Source: Stenotrophomonas maltophilia (GTDB lineage: Bacteria; Pseudomonadota; Gammaproteobacteria; Xanthomonadales; Xanthomonadaceae). Taken from it: DNA of 64,000 bases. Within the stretch, counting starts at the first letter, position 1, and the number at the start of each line of letters is the position of its first letter. The notes beneath the pieces are model-generated. The model was not told where the DNA came from and ran no database searches. It saw only the letters and a list, made by a program, of their open reading frames with translations. This document shows, piece by piece, positions 30,057 through 37,847 of the stretch. Position numbers and translations under genes: made by a program. The DNA lies in NCBI RefSeq assembly GCF_004920835.1, contig NZ_QFHO01000021.1, positions 1 through 64,000 of the forward strand, written 5' to 3'.

Positions 30057-30128
30057 ATGAAAACGCTTCTGCTCTGGTTCTTGGGCGTGCCGATTCCGCT
30101 GTTGATCCTGTACGCGATCTTCTTCTGA
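30057..30128 (+). CDS. 23-residue small membrane protein
   Basis: An ATG at 30057 preceded by AAGGAGA at 30044-30050, then 23 codons: MKTLLLWFLGVP then a hydrophobic stretch ending in YAIFF, stop TGA at 30126-30128. The peptide is one potential transmembrane helix with a central Pro-x-Pro (VPIPLL). The good Shine-Dalgarno site, the spacing of 27 bp from the upstream membrane protein and the hairpin just downstream support expression. The function is unknown. It is too short for ordinary gene callers. Confidence 0.7.
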   Translation: MKTLLLWFLGVPIPLLILYAIFF

Positions 30129-30150
30129 GATCGTGTCGTTGAGTGAGATC

Positions 30151-30178
30151 CATCAGGCCGCCGCGAGGCGGCCTGATG
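30151..30178. terminator. 12-bp-stem hairpin after the small membrane protein
   Basis: CATCAGGCCGCC-GCGA-GGCGGCCTGATG with no T run. It may act as a stabilising or weak termination hairpin for the plus-strand pair upstream. A shorter hairpin GTCGAGC-CAC-GCTCGAC follows at 30208-30224. Confidence 0.6.
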
Positions 30179-30266
30179 CCATCCAGTTGCGCATGGACAT
30201 TTACAGCGTCGAGCCACGCTCGACCCACGCGCGCAGCGCACACAACAGCCAATCACCGGCCCAGCA

Positions 30267-31040
30267 CTACGCCTCTGCGTACCGGCTCGGCGAACATCCC
30301 AGCACACGCCGGAAGGCAGCGGAAAACGCGCTCGGGCTTGCATAGCCCAGGTCCAATGCCACACGCGTCACCGCCTGGCCTTGTCCCAGCCGCTCAATGG
30401 CTACCAGCAGGCACACCTGCTGCCGCCACTCGGCAAAACCCACCCCGGTATCGGCGCGGAACAGGCGCGTGAACGTGCGCCGGCTCATGCCTGCTTCGGC
30501 AGCAACGTCATCGAGGCGGACTGCCAGTGAAGGACTGTCGAGCAATGCGCGGCAGACACGTGCGAGACGTGCATCGGCGGGCAGCGGTGCATGCAGGGAA
30601 AGTGTCGGCATCGATGCGATTTCCGCCACCAGCAGCTGCATCAGTTTGCCTGCGCGCCCGTCCTCGTCGTACAGCGGGGGCAGGTCCACCGCCGCCTCCA
30701 GCAGCTGCTGCAACAGCGCAGAGACCGCGTACACCCGGCAGTGCGCTGGCAGCGCCACTGCGTCGGCCGCCTCGGCGGAGAGAAAGGCGTTGAGCATCGT
30801 CACTGGCCCGCGCATGGTCATCTCATGCGTCAGGCCTGCAGGCACCCAGCAGGCGCGCCGTGGGGGAACCAGCCACCGCCCCTGCGGCGTGGCCACACTG
30901 ATGGTGCCGCGCGCAGCGAACGCGAACTGCCCGCGCCGGTGGGCATGGCGGGGAAACGTGAACTCGGCTGCGTAGTCGTTCGAAGTAACCACGACATCGC
31001 GTGGCAGGTCTTCGTAGGGATCAAGCAGCGAATTGCGCAT
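30267..31040 (-). CDS. AraC family transcriptional regulator, cupin sensor
   Basis: A 257-residue regulator. The N-terminal cupin half begins with FTFPRHAHRRGQFAFAARG and WLVPPRRACWVPAGLTHEM. The C-terminal AraC DNA-binding half has two helix-turn-helix motifs, MSRRTFTRLFRADTGVGFAEW and VALDLGYASPSAFSAAFRRVLG. It is divergent from the alpha/beta hydrolase with a 93-bp shared control region, which makes that gene the natural target. The ligand is unknown. Confidence 0.9.
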   Translation of the reverse strand: MRNSLLDPYEDLPRDVVVTSNDYAAEFTFPRHAHRRGQFAFAARGTISVATPQGRWLVPPRRACWVPAGLTHEMTMRGPVTMLNAFLSAEAADAVALPAHCRVYAVSALLQQLLEAAVDLPPLYDEDGRAGKLMQLLVAEIASMPTLSLHAPLPADARLARVCRALLDSPSLAVRLDDVAAEAGMSRRTFTRLFRADTGVGFAEWRQQVCLLVAIERLGQGQAVTRVALDLGYASPSAFSAAFRRVLGCSPSRYAEA

Positions 31041-31133
31041 GGCCCGGATTCTATAGCGATTGACCCGTCATCGACGGTGGGCCGGATCAGCGCTGTCTAG
31101 CATCAACGCTCCCCTCGGCTGTAATGGAACCAC

Positions 31134-31901
31134 ATGACCAATACTTTCCATCGCGTGGGACACGGACCCCACGCTGTCCTGGTGCTGCACGGCTGGTTCG
31201 GCGACGCGCATGCGTTCGAGCCCATCGAGCCATGGCTGTCGCGCGACGACTTCAGCTACATCTTCATGGACTGTCGTGGCTACGGCGGCATGCGCGATGT
31301 ACGGGGGGCCTATACCATCGGCGAGATTGCGTCCGATGCATTGGATCTGATGACCGCCCTGGGCCACGAGCGCTTCAGCGTGGCGGGTCATTCGATGGGC
31401 GGCATGGCCATTGAACTTATGGCGGTGCTTGCGCCGGACCGGGTACACGGCATGGTGGCCATTGCGCCGGTGCCATGCGGCGGCATTGCCTACGACGCCG
31501 CGACGCGAAGCCTGCTTGATACGGCAGCCGGGGACGTAGGCGTGCGTCGGACCATCATCGATCGCAGTACCGGCGGACGGCTGCCGGCGCAATGGCTCGA
31601 CTGGAAGGCCGCGTATTCGGCGGCACATGCTTCACCTGCAGCATTTGCCGCCTATCTTCCAGCATGGGCGGATACCGATTTCAGCAATGAGATCGTCGGC
31701 AATCATTGGTTGAAGGTGCTGGTGGGTGGGCACGATCCCACCTTCAACCGCGCACTGATGCAGCGCACCTATCTGCGCCGCTACCGGCAGGCCACGATGG
31801 CGGTCCTGCAGGATGCCGGGCATTACCCGATGAACGAGACGCCGCTGGCCCTGGTGGCGGCCATGGAATCGTTCCTGAAAGAGCTGTCGGTTCCGGGATG
31901 A
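31134..31901 (+). CDS. Alpha/beta hydrolase
   Basis: A 255-residue cytosolic hydrolase. The nucleophile elbow is VAGHSMGGMAIELM (Ser near residue 89). The oxyanion region is LVLHGWFGDAHAF, and the catalytic His is in DAGHYPMNETPLALV. The Asp is probably in LVGGHDPTF or close by. Substrates of this superfamily cannot be deduced from these motifs. It is divergently paired with the AraC regulator, which suggests inducible expression. Confidence 0.88.
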   Translation: MTNTFHRVGHGPHAVLVLHGWFGDAHAFEPIEPWLSRDDFSYIFMDCRGYGGMRDVRGAYTIGEIASDALDLMTALGHERFSVAGHSMGGMAIELMAVLAPDRVHGMVAIAPVPCGGIAYDAATRSLLDTAAGDVGVRRTIIDRSTGGRLPAQWLDWKAAYSAAHASPAAFAAYLPAWADTDFSNEIVGNHWLKVLVGGHDPTFNRALMQRTYLRRYRQATMAVLQDAGHYPMNETPLALVAAMESFLKELSVPG

Positions 31902-32010
31902 ATGGTTTCTGGCAGGGGATGTCGTTTTCACATCTTTTCGGATCTATTGCATGGGCACCACATTCGAGGCGATAGAAGCTGAGGGCACATATCCCTGCAT
32001 GGAGACCCCC

Positions 32011-32376
32011 ATGAACCGACGACTCACCCTTGCGCTCATCGCCACCTCCTTGAGCCTGCCCAGCGCTGGCGCCTTCGCCCAGTACACCGGCCCGGGTGCC
32101 ACCAGTGTCGTCACCACGGTTGCCGAGGCGCGCGACCAGCGTGACGATCAGCCGGTGGTGCTGCAGGGCACGCTGGTGGCCAAGATCGGCCACGAGCGCT
32201 ACCGCTTCAAGGACGCAACCGGCGAGATCGATGTGGAAATCGACGACAAGGATCTGCCCAGCCACCAGGCCGTCAGCGCGACCACCGTGGTGGAACTGCA
32301 CGGTGAAGTGGATACGCACCGCTTCAAGCCCACCGACATCGACGTGGATCATGTGCGGATCGTCAGCACGCGTTGA
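32011..32376 (+). CDS. YgiW/YdeI-type BOF-domain periplasmic protein
   Basis: A 121-residue protein with a signal peptide (MNRRLTLALIATSLSLPSAG, cut near AFA-Q) and a bacterial OB-fold domain: VVLQGTLVAKIGHERYRFKD, then GEIDVEIDDKDL and VVELHGEVDT. Family members in enterics are stress-induced and linked to peroxide, metal and antimicrobial peptide tolerance. I chose the ATG at 32011, which has GGAG ten bases upstream; ATG 31999 is an alternative. Confidence 0.88.
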   Translation: MNRRLTLALIATSLSLPSAGAFAQYTGPGATSVVTTVAEARDQRDDQPVVLQGTLVAKIGHERYRFKDATGEIDVEIDDKDLPSHQAVSATTVVELHGEVDTHRFKPTDIDVDHVRIVSTR

Positions 32377-32496
32377 GGCGGCGGTAGTGCACACGTGCGT
32401 CGAGCATTGTGCACTTCTACAAAGGGCATCTCCCGCAATGAGGGTTGTTGCAAACGCGGTATGAGGAAGATTGCATAACCCCTAAACATTGAGTGA

Positions 32497-32542
32497 ATTC
32501 AAGGATTCTTCTTAACGTTCAGTTATTTAGGAATCCTTGAAT
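32497..32542. promoter_or_regulatory. Inverted repeat in the AT-rich leader of the fimbrial operon
   Basis: ATTCAAGGATTC (32497-32508) and its exact complement GAATCCTTGAAT (32531-32542) flank a 22-bp AT-rich spacer, 111 bp upstream of the pilin ATG. The whole region 32450-32550 is markedly more AT-rich than its surroundings. It is a candidate operator or transcript hairpin; no regulator for it is identified here. Confidence 0.55.
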
Positions 32543-32652
32543 GGTCAGCGTGCGGTAGGCCTACCTACCATTCTCTCCGTCGCCCGCCCCCACGCAGGCG
32601 GGTGATGCCTCCGCACTGGAGGCCTCATATCCCACCGTCCGAGAGAGACACC

Positions 32653-33159
32653 ATGAACTCCATCCTGAAGAAGGCCGCGCTCGCTGCAGCGCTGGCCACC
32701 GTTTCGCTGTCCGCCAATGCATTCGATGCTGACATCAAGGTCTGGGCCAACGTCGATCCGACCCTGGCCCTGCTCAAGGCCGATGGCACGGCGCTGGATT
32801 CGGTGGTCAACATGGTCCACAACCCGATCAGCGGCCTGGTGCCCTGGTCGCAGCAGGTGCGCATCTACTCCAACGATGAAAGCAAGGACATCGAAGTGCG
32901 TGTTGGCAGCACCCCGCAGCTGCTCAACACCGATGGTGGCGGCGCGCCGGTGCCGCTGACCGTCAGCCTCAATGGCAGGGCGCTGACCGTGGCGGCACAG
33001 GACTTCTCCGCAACCGACCTGTTCGACGGCGCACTGCCGGGCGCATCGATCCCGCTGGCGCTGCGTATTGCACAGACCGTCCAGGCGCCGATCGCCCGCG
33101 GCGGCAGCTACGAAGGCATCGTCACCATCGCCATGCAGCAGAAGACCACCAGCCCGTAA
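32653..33159 (+). CDS. CS1/CFA-I-type fimbrial major subunit
   Basis: A 168-residue pilin. The signal peptide MNSILKKAALAAALATVSLS is cut after ANA. The mature N-terminus DADIKVWANVDPTLALLKAD, then GTALDSVV and the C-terminal GGSYEGIVTIAMQQ, matches CfaB/CooA-type pilins of the alternate (class 5) chaperone-usher family, whose mature N-terminal strand completes the neighbouring subunit. It is first in a four-gene operon and is followed by a hairpin at 33169-33191 that could limit downstream expression. Confidence 0.9.
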   Translation: MNSILKKAALAAALATVSLSANAFDADIKVWANVDPTLALLKADGTALDSVVNMVHNPISGLVPWSQQVRIYSNDESKDIEVRVGSTPQLLNTDGGGAPVPLTVSLNGRALTVAAQDFSATDLFDGALPGASIPLALRIAQTVQAPIARGGSYEGIVTIAMQQKTTSP

Positions 33160-33168
33160 GGCACCCGC

Positions 33169-33191
33169 GCCGGCCCGCTTGCCGGGCCGGC
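33169..33191 (+). terminator. Intercistronic hairpin between pilin and usher
   Basis: A 9-bp stem GCCGGCCCG-CTTGC-CGGGCCGGC without a T run, 10 bp after the pilin stop and 18 bp before the usher ATG. It would suit 3'-end stabilisation of an abundant pilin message or partial attenuation. Confidence 0.65.
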
Positions 33192-33208
33192 TGCTTCCGG
33201 TAATCCCC

Positions 33209-35932
33209 ATGAATGCTCCCGCACCCGCCGTCACCCGGCTGGCGGTCGCGCTCGCCCTGTCGCTGGCCACACCCCTGGTCGCGGCGCGCGGCGTTCCCGC
33301 CGGTTTCGAGGATCTGGTCGAAGGCCAGACCGAACAACTGGAGATCCGTCTGTTCGGTCGTTCGACCGGGCTGGTGCCGGTGCGCGTGACCCTGGAACAC
33401 GTGCAGCTGGAAACCCCGGTCGAGGCGCTGCAGGCATTGCAGCTGTCCGCCGAAGCGCAGGCTGCGCTGCTGCCGGCGTTGTCGCAGCCGCTGCCGCGCA
33501 ACAGCCACCTGGCATGCCGTTACGGCGGTGCCAGTGCCGGTTGCGGGTACATCGATCCTCCCCAGGAGCCCACTGCCGTGCGCGCGCTGTATGACGAAGG
33601 CGAGGGCGCTGTGCGCCTGTTTGTCGCCCGCCAATGGATCCCCGGCGAGCCGGCCGCCGAGCGCTACCACCAGGTCAGTGTCAATGCCGAGAACGCCTTC
33701 CTGCACCAGCACACCTTCAATGTCAGCGGTGGCCGGGGCTACCAGGCGCTGGCCGCGCAGGGCATGGGCGCACTGGGCGTGTTCCAGCGCGGGCACCTGT
33801 CCGCCGACTGGACCTTCAGCCAGCAGCACTACCGCGGCGGTCTTGCCAGCCGCCGTTTCCAGCTCGACAACGCCTACTACCGCCATGACCTTGGCCAGCA
33901 GCACTACCTGCAGGCCGGGCGCATGGACCGCCGCAACCTGAGCAGCCCGCAGGGCGGCACCTTCAGTTTCAGCATGCTGCCGATGGATCGCTTCCAGGGT
34001 CTGCGGCTGGGCACCACGCAGGCCTACGTGGACTCCGCCGCCGCCGTGCAGGCCACGCCGCTCACCGTGCTGCTGGCGCGCGATGCGCGTGTGGATGCGT
34101 TCGATGGCGAGCGCCTGCTGCAGACCTTCTACCTGCAGGCCGGCATCAACCAGCTCGATACGCGCCGGTTTCCCATGGGCAACTACACCGTCAGCCTGCG
34201 CATCTACGAAGACGGCGTGCTGGTACGCAACGAGGACGCGCCGTTCGACAAGGGCGGTGACTGGACCGACAGCAGCGTGCAGTGGTTCCTGCAGGGAGGC
34301 CGCCGCAACGAGCGCCGCAGCGACCGCTTCGACGACGAACTGGCGGCCATGGGCGGCCTGCGCGTGCCGATGGGGCGCAACGTGGCCATGACTGCTGGCA
34401 TCGCCGATCTGGGCGGTTTCAGCTACGGCGAACTGCGGGTGGACCTGCGCCATGTGTTTGCCACCCAGGAAGTCCGCGCCACCTTCAGTGGCATGCACGG
34501 CAGCGATGGCAGCCGTGGCCAGCAGCATCAGCTTTCCTACCGTCGCCGTGCTTCGTGGAATGTGTACCACCAGCGCATGCGCGGCCGTGCCTGCCAGTTC
34601 GAGGATGACGCGCGCGACCGGCTCGGCTGCGCCGATTCGCTCAGCGCCTCGATGGCGCTGCCGGTGGCCGGCGGCAACGCCTACGTGGCCTATACCCGCC
34701 GCCAGACCTGGCGTGCAGGCACCGTGCGGCCGGGGCTGGATGATGATCCGCTGGCCGGGCTTGATCCGCTGCTGCCGCCGTGGCTTCCACAGCCCACGCG
34801 CATACCGCAGCTCAGCCGCACCTGGCAGGCCAGCTACAGCCGCAGCCAGCGCTGGGGCGAGTTCAGTGTCTCCAGCCGCATCGGCGTGTGGCAGCAGACC
34901 AGCGGCGGTGGACTGCGCGACGGCCGTGACCGCGGCATCTACGTCAACTTCAGCCTCAACCGCCTGCAGCACGATGACCGCGGCAGTTCGCAGCGACGCT
35001 ATGGCGTGGACGTGCGGCAACCACAGCATGCGCGGCCGGACATCAACTACAGCGCCGGGCAGACGCTGCGCCAGGAATACGAGGATCAGTACCGGGAGGT
35101 ATCGGGCGAACTGCGCGGCAACAACAACGAACGCTACAGCGCCACGCTGAGTACCCAGCTGCAGAACCGCATCGGCCAGACCGGTGCCACGGTGTCGCGC
35201 TACCAGCACCAGGGTGGCAACGAAGTGGCGTACAGCGCCACGCACAGTTCCGGCCTGGCCATCGGCAAGCGCGGCGTGTACTGGGGCGCTGGCGTCGGCG
35301 CCGACGCGGGGCTGGCGGTGCAGGTGGACGACACCGACGACCTGGACCTGACCGGTGTTGCCGCCGAGCTGCAGGTGGGCGGGCTGCGTCGACAGCGACT
35401 GAAGCTGGGCGAGCGCCGGCTGCTGCCGATTTCCGCCTACCAGTCGCACCGCGCTGAAGTGCAGGACGCCAGCGCCCTGGACAGCATCGCCGCCGTGCGC
35501 GTTAGCGGTGTGGGCGGCGCGCGTCCGTTGTTCCTGCCACCGGGGCGGCTGGTGCGCATGCCGGTGCCGATTGAAGTGACCTACACCTTCATCGGCAACG
35601 CCCAGGACATCGCCGGCGCACCGCTGCGCGGTGCCCGCATTCTCAACGCGCCGGTGCCTGGCACCGGCAGCAATGGAGGTTTCGTGGCCGACTTCCCACG
35701 ACGCGAGAAGACCCTGTACCTGCTGCAGGACGACCGGTTGCTGCACTGCCCGCTGCAGGTGCGCGAGCGCCGCAGCGTGGTGATGCTGGTAGGCGCCGTG
35801 CAGTGCGAGCCGCTGGCCGTGGCCCAGCTGCCCGCCGACATCCGCCACCAGGCACGGGTGACGCGGTTGCTGCAGGAGCAGTCGCTGATCGCCGCCACGC
35901 CACAGACCGCAGCAGCGGGAGGTGCGAAGTGA
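33209..35932 (+). CDS. Outer-membrane usher of CS1-type fimbriae
   Basis: A 907-residue CfaC/CooC/TcfC-like usher. It has a signal peptide (LAVALALSLATPLVAA), a periplasmic N-terminal domain, a long beta-barrel rich in alternating aromatic residues (DNAYYRHDLGQQHYLQAGRM, MRTHV-free central plug region) and a C-terminal domain with a Cys pair (LLHCPLQV...VQCEPLAV). It secretes and assembles the pilin across the outer membrane. The start at 33209 has a weak ribosome site. Its stop overlaps the tip gene start as GTGA. Confidence 0.9.
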   Translation: MNAPAPAVTRLAVALALSLATPLVAARGVPAGFEDLVEGQTEQLEIRLFGRSTGLVPVRVTLEHVQLETPVEALQALQLSAEAQAALLPALSQPLPRNSHLACRYGGASAGCGYIDPPQEPTAVRALYDEGEGAVRLFVARQWIPGEPAAERYHQVSVNAENAFLHQHTFNVSGGRGYQALAAQGMGALGVFQRGHLSADWTFSQQHYRGGLASRRFQLDNAYYRHDLGQQHYLQAGRMDRRNLSSPQGGTFSFSMLPMDRFQGLRLGTTQAYVDSAAAVQATPLTVLLARDARVDAFDGERLLQTFYLQAGINQLDTRRFPMGNYTVSLRIYEDGVLVRNEDAPFDKGGDWTDSSVQWFLQGGRRNERRSDRFDDELAAMGGLRVPMGRNVAMTAGIADLGGFSYGELRVDLRHVFATQEVRATFSGMHGSDGSRGQQHQLSYRRRASWNVYHQRMRGRACQFEDDARDRLGCADSLSASMALPVAGGNAYVAYTRRQTWRAGTVRPGLDDDPLAGLDPLLPPWLPQPTRIPQLSRTWQASYSRSQRWGEFSVSSRIGVWQQTSGGGLRDGRDRGIYVNFSLNRLQHDDRGSSQRRYGVDVRQPQHARPDINYSAGQTLRQEYEDQYREVSGELRGNNNERYSATLSTQLQNRIGQTGATVSRYQHQGGNEVAYSATHSSGLAIGKRGVYWGAGVGADAGLAVQVDDTDDLDLTGVAAELQVGGLRRQRLKLGERRLLPISAYQSHRAEVQDASALDSIAAVRVSGVGGARPLFLPPGRLVRMPVPIEVTYTFIGNAQDIAGAPLRGARILNAPVPGTGSNGGFVADFPRREKTLYLLQDDRLLHCPLQVRERRSVVMLVGAVQCEPLAVAQLPADIRHQARVTRLLQEQSLIAATPQTAAAGGAK

Positions 35933-37062
35933 GCCGGCGCGTGTGGTGGGTAATGGCGGTGTTGTGTGGGCTGGTGCTGTTGGTGCCGAGGGCGAAGGCG
36001 CAGAGGCCGCCGGATCAAGATCCGATTGATATCAGTCACGACATCAGTATGTCTTGGGACCGCTCAGCCCTACCTGGCGACATCGAACTGCTACCGCGCC
36101 GGACGATCCTGGCTTACGAGAGAGCACTGACTCTGTCATATGGGCAGTTGTACATGACGTGCTCCTCCAGCTCCGATTCGTCATCGGGCAGTTGCCCGGA
36201 GTCAGATACGGGGGAGCTACCGTCAGGCAAGAGCAGTGCAATTCCGCTTCGCTTCACTGAACAGCGGAGTGGTATGGAGATTGATGTTGAGGCACACGGC
36301 AATCTCTTCCGCATCGCAGCGACTCCCGCATGTGAATCGGATTACTGGGCCACCACACCCAGGCCTCTATGGTCTTCAAGTGCTCCCGAGTGCAATTTCC
36401 TGATGCCCGCAGGAACTGGCGCCGAACTTCGGGTACCGCCTTCTGAACTGGAGAAGCTGGTTGCAGGCCGATGGACAGCACATCTGGTGCTTGCATTACG
36501 CAAACCTCCTCATCAGCAGCTTGCGACCTACTCCTTTAAGTTCGACTTCACCATCACCGACCACAACGCGGTCTCCATCTACTTCCCGCTTTTCGATCAA
36601 GTCACCCCGCACGTCGGCCTGAACCTGCAGTACGACCCGATCGCGCAGACCATCGGCGGCCGTACCCAGCTCGACATGTGCCTGTACGACGGGCTTGGCT
36701 CGCAGAGCAGCTACCTGGGCGTCACCGTGCATGACAGCGGCGCGCAACCTCCCGGGCCCTCGGGCTACTCGGTATGGCACGTCGATGGCAGCAGTGATGC
36801 CAGCCAGCGCGTGGACTACACCGTCACCCTGGATCACAACGGTAGCGCGCTGCCCATGCGCAATGGTGTGGAGCAGTTGCTGCACGGCATCGATACCGCT
36901 CGGCTGCGGCTGGTGTTGCTGCCCGGCATGACGCAGCCGGTGTTCTGCGTGCCTACGCCATTGACGCTGGAAACACCGCGCGTGCCGGTCAGCACCAAGC
37001 GCCCCGGCTACTACAGCGGCGATCTCAAGGTGGAACTGCGTGTTCCCACTGTCACGCCCTGA
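35929..37062 (+). CDS. CS1-type fimbrial tip adhesin (CfaE/CooD-like)
   Basis: A 377-residue minor pilin at the fimbrial tip. GTG start at 35929 overlaps the usher stop; an ATG at 35953 is possible. The signal peptide ends at PRAKA-Q. The C-terminal pilin-like domain aligns by eye with CfaE: HVGLNLQYDP, QLDMCLYDGLGSQSSYL, QPVFCVPTPLTLE and GYYSGDLKVELRV. The N-terminal adhesin domain (about residues 40-205) keeps two Cys pairs but is otherwise divergent. Bases 36030-36540 are clearly lower in GC than the flanks, suggesting exchange of the binding domain. The receptor is unknown. Confidence 0.88.
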   Translation: MSRRVWWVMAVLCGLVLLVPRAKAQRPPDQDPIDISHDISMSWDRSALPGDIELLPRRTILAYERALTLSYGQLYMTCSSSSDSSSGSCPESDTGELPSGKSSAIPLRFTEQRSGMEIDVEAHGNLFRIAATPACESDYWATTPRPLWSSSAPECNFLMPAGTGAELRVPPSELEKLVAGRWTAHLVLALRKPPHQQLATYSFKFDFTITDHNAVSIYFPLFDQVTPHVGLNLQYDPIAQTIGGRTQLDMCLYDGLGSQSSYLGVTVHDSGAQPPGPSGYSVWHVDGSSDASQRVDYTVTLDHNGSALPMRNGVEQLLHGIDTARLRLVLLPGMTQPVFCVPTPLTLETPRVPVSTKRPGYYSGDLKVELRVPTVTP

Positions 37063-37081
37063 ACCCCACATGGAGTCCCCG

Positions 37082-37780
37082 ATGAAACCCCTAGTCCGCT
37101 GCTTGCTGCCGCTGTCGCTGCTGATGGCGTTGCCTGCCCATGCCAATCTCACCGTGCACCCCATGCGTACGTCGGTAGACGCGAAGAAAGGCGCACAGAT
37201 ACGCATCTACTCGCAGTCCACCCAACCGCAGTACGTGCAGGCATCGATCAAGCGCATCGTCGACCCGGCGGGAGCAGGTGAACAAGAGGTTGAGGTGGAG
37301 CCGAATGAGGCCGCCATCGCCATCACGCCAGGAAAGTTCGCCCTGGCCGGTGGCGGCAACCGGCTGATCCGTGTGATTCCGCTGCAGCCAGTCGAAAAGG
37401 AAACGGCATACCGCGTGTACTTCGAGGGCGTGCGCGGCCCCGAACGCGCGGACCCGGCAGGCGAGGGTGAGAAGGCCCAGGCCAATGTCGGCGTCAGCCT
37501 GGTATGGGGCGCGCTGGTCAATGTACTGCCCGCGCAATCGACGATGGACGTGCAGGTGGAGGGAAACCAGCTGCGCAACACCGGCACGGTACGCGTGGGC
37601 ATCACCAGCATCGCTGACTGCGATGGCGCGCGCTGCACCGCGCATGACGTCTCGCGCAGCCTGTACCCCGGCAGCGCGCTGGAACTGCCATTTCCCCTGC
37701 AACCGGGCCACACGCTGCAGCTGCGCTATCGGCTGACCCGCGATGGCTATCGCGAGCACGTGCACAACGTCGCGCTCTGA
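37082..37780 (+). CDS. Periplasmic chaperone of CS1-type fimbriae
   Basis: A 232-residue chaperone with a signal peptide (MKPLVRCLLPLSLLMALPAH ending AHA-N) and an immunoglobulin-like fold: LTVHPMRTSVDAKKGAQIRI, ITPGKFALAGGGNRLIRVIP and a C-terminal YRLTRDGYREHVHNVAL. It resembles CooB/CfaA of the alternate chaperone class. It holds subunits and delivers them to the usher. An order with the chaperone last differs from the enteric cfaABCE order, where it comes first. Confidence 0.88.
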   Translation: MKPLVRCLLPLSLLMALPAHANLTVHPMRTSVDAKKGAQIRIYSQSTQPQYVQASIKRIVDPAGAGEQEVEVEPNEAAIAITPGKFALAGGGNRLIRVIPLQPVEKETAYRVYFEGVRGPERADPAGEGEKAQANVGVSLVWGALVNVLPAQSTMDVQVEGNQLRNTGTVRVGITSIADCDGARCTAHDVSRSLYPGSALELPFPLQPGHTLQLRYRLTRDGYREHVHNVAL

Positions 37781-37790
37781 GTGCATCTCG

Positions 37791-37815
37791 CCGCTGTGGC
37801 TTGGTGCCACAGCGG
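37791..37815 (+). terminator. Hairpin after the fimbrial operon
   Basis: CCGCTGTGGC-TTGGT-GCCACAGCGG followed by TTCCTTCTGTTCCG, only 32 bp before the next ATG. The T content is weak, and there is little room for a separate promoter downstream, so partial read-through into the autotransporter gene is likely. Confidence 0.65.
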
Positions 37816-37847
37816 TTCCTTCTGTTCCGTTTGTTAAGGAGAATCCC

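Noticed and set aside
30267..31040. AraC regulator as the activator of the CS1-type fimbriae, by analogy with Rns/CfaR
   Set aside because: It has a cupin sensor domain, is divergent from an alpha/beta hydrolase with a shared control region, and is separated from the fimbrial operon by two plus-strand genes. The hydrolase is a more natural target.
32497..32542. Phase-variable invertible switch like fimS upstream of the fimbrial operon
   Set aside because: The inverted repeats enclose only 22 bp, too short for a promoter, and no site-specific recombinase gene is in the window.
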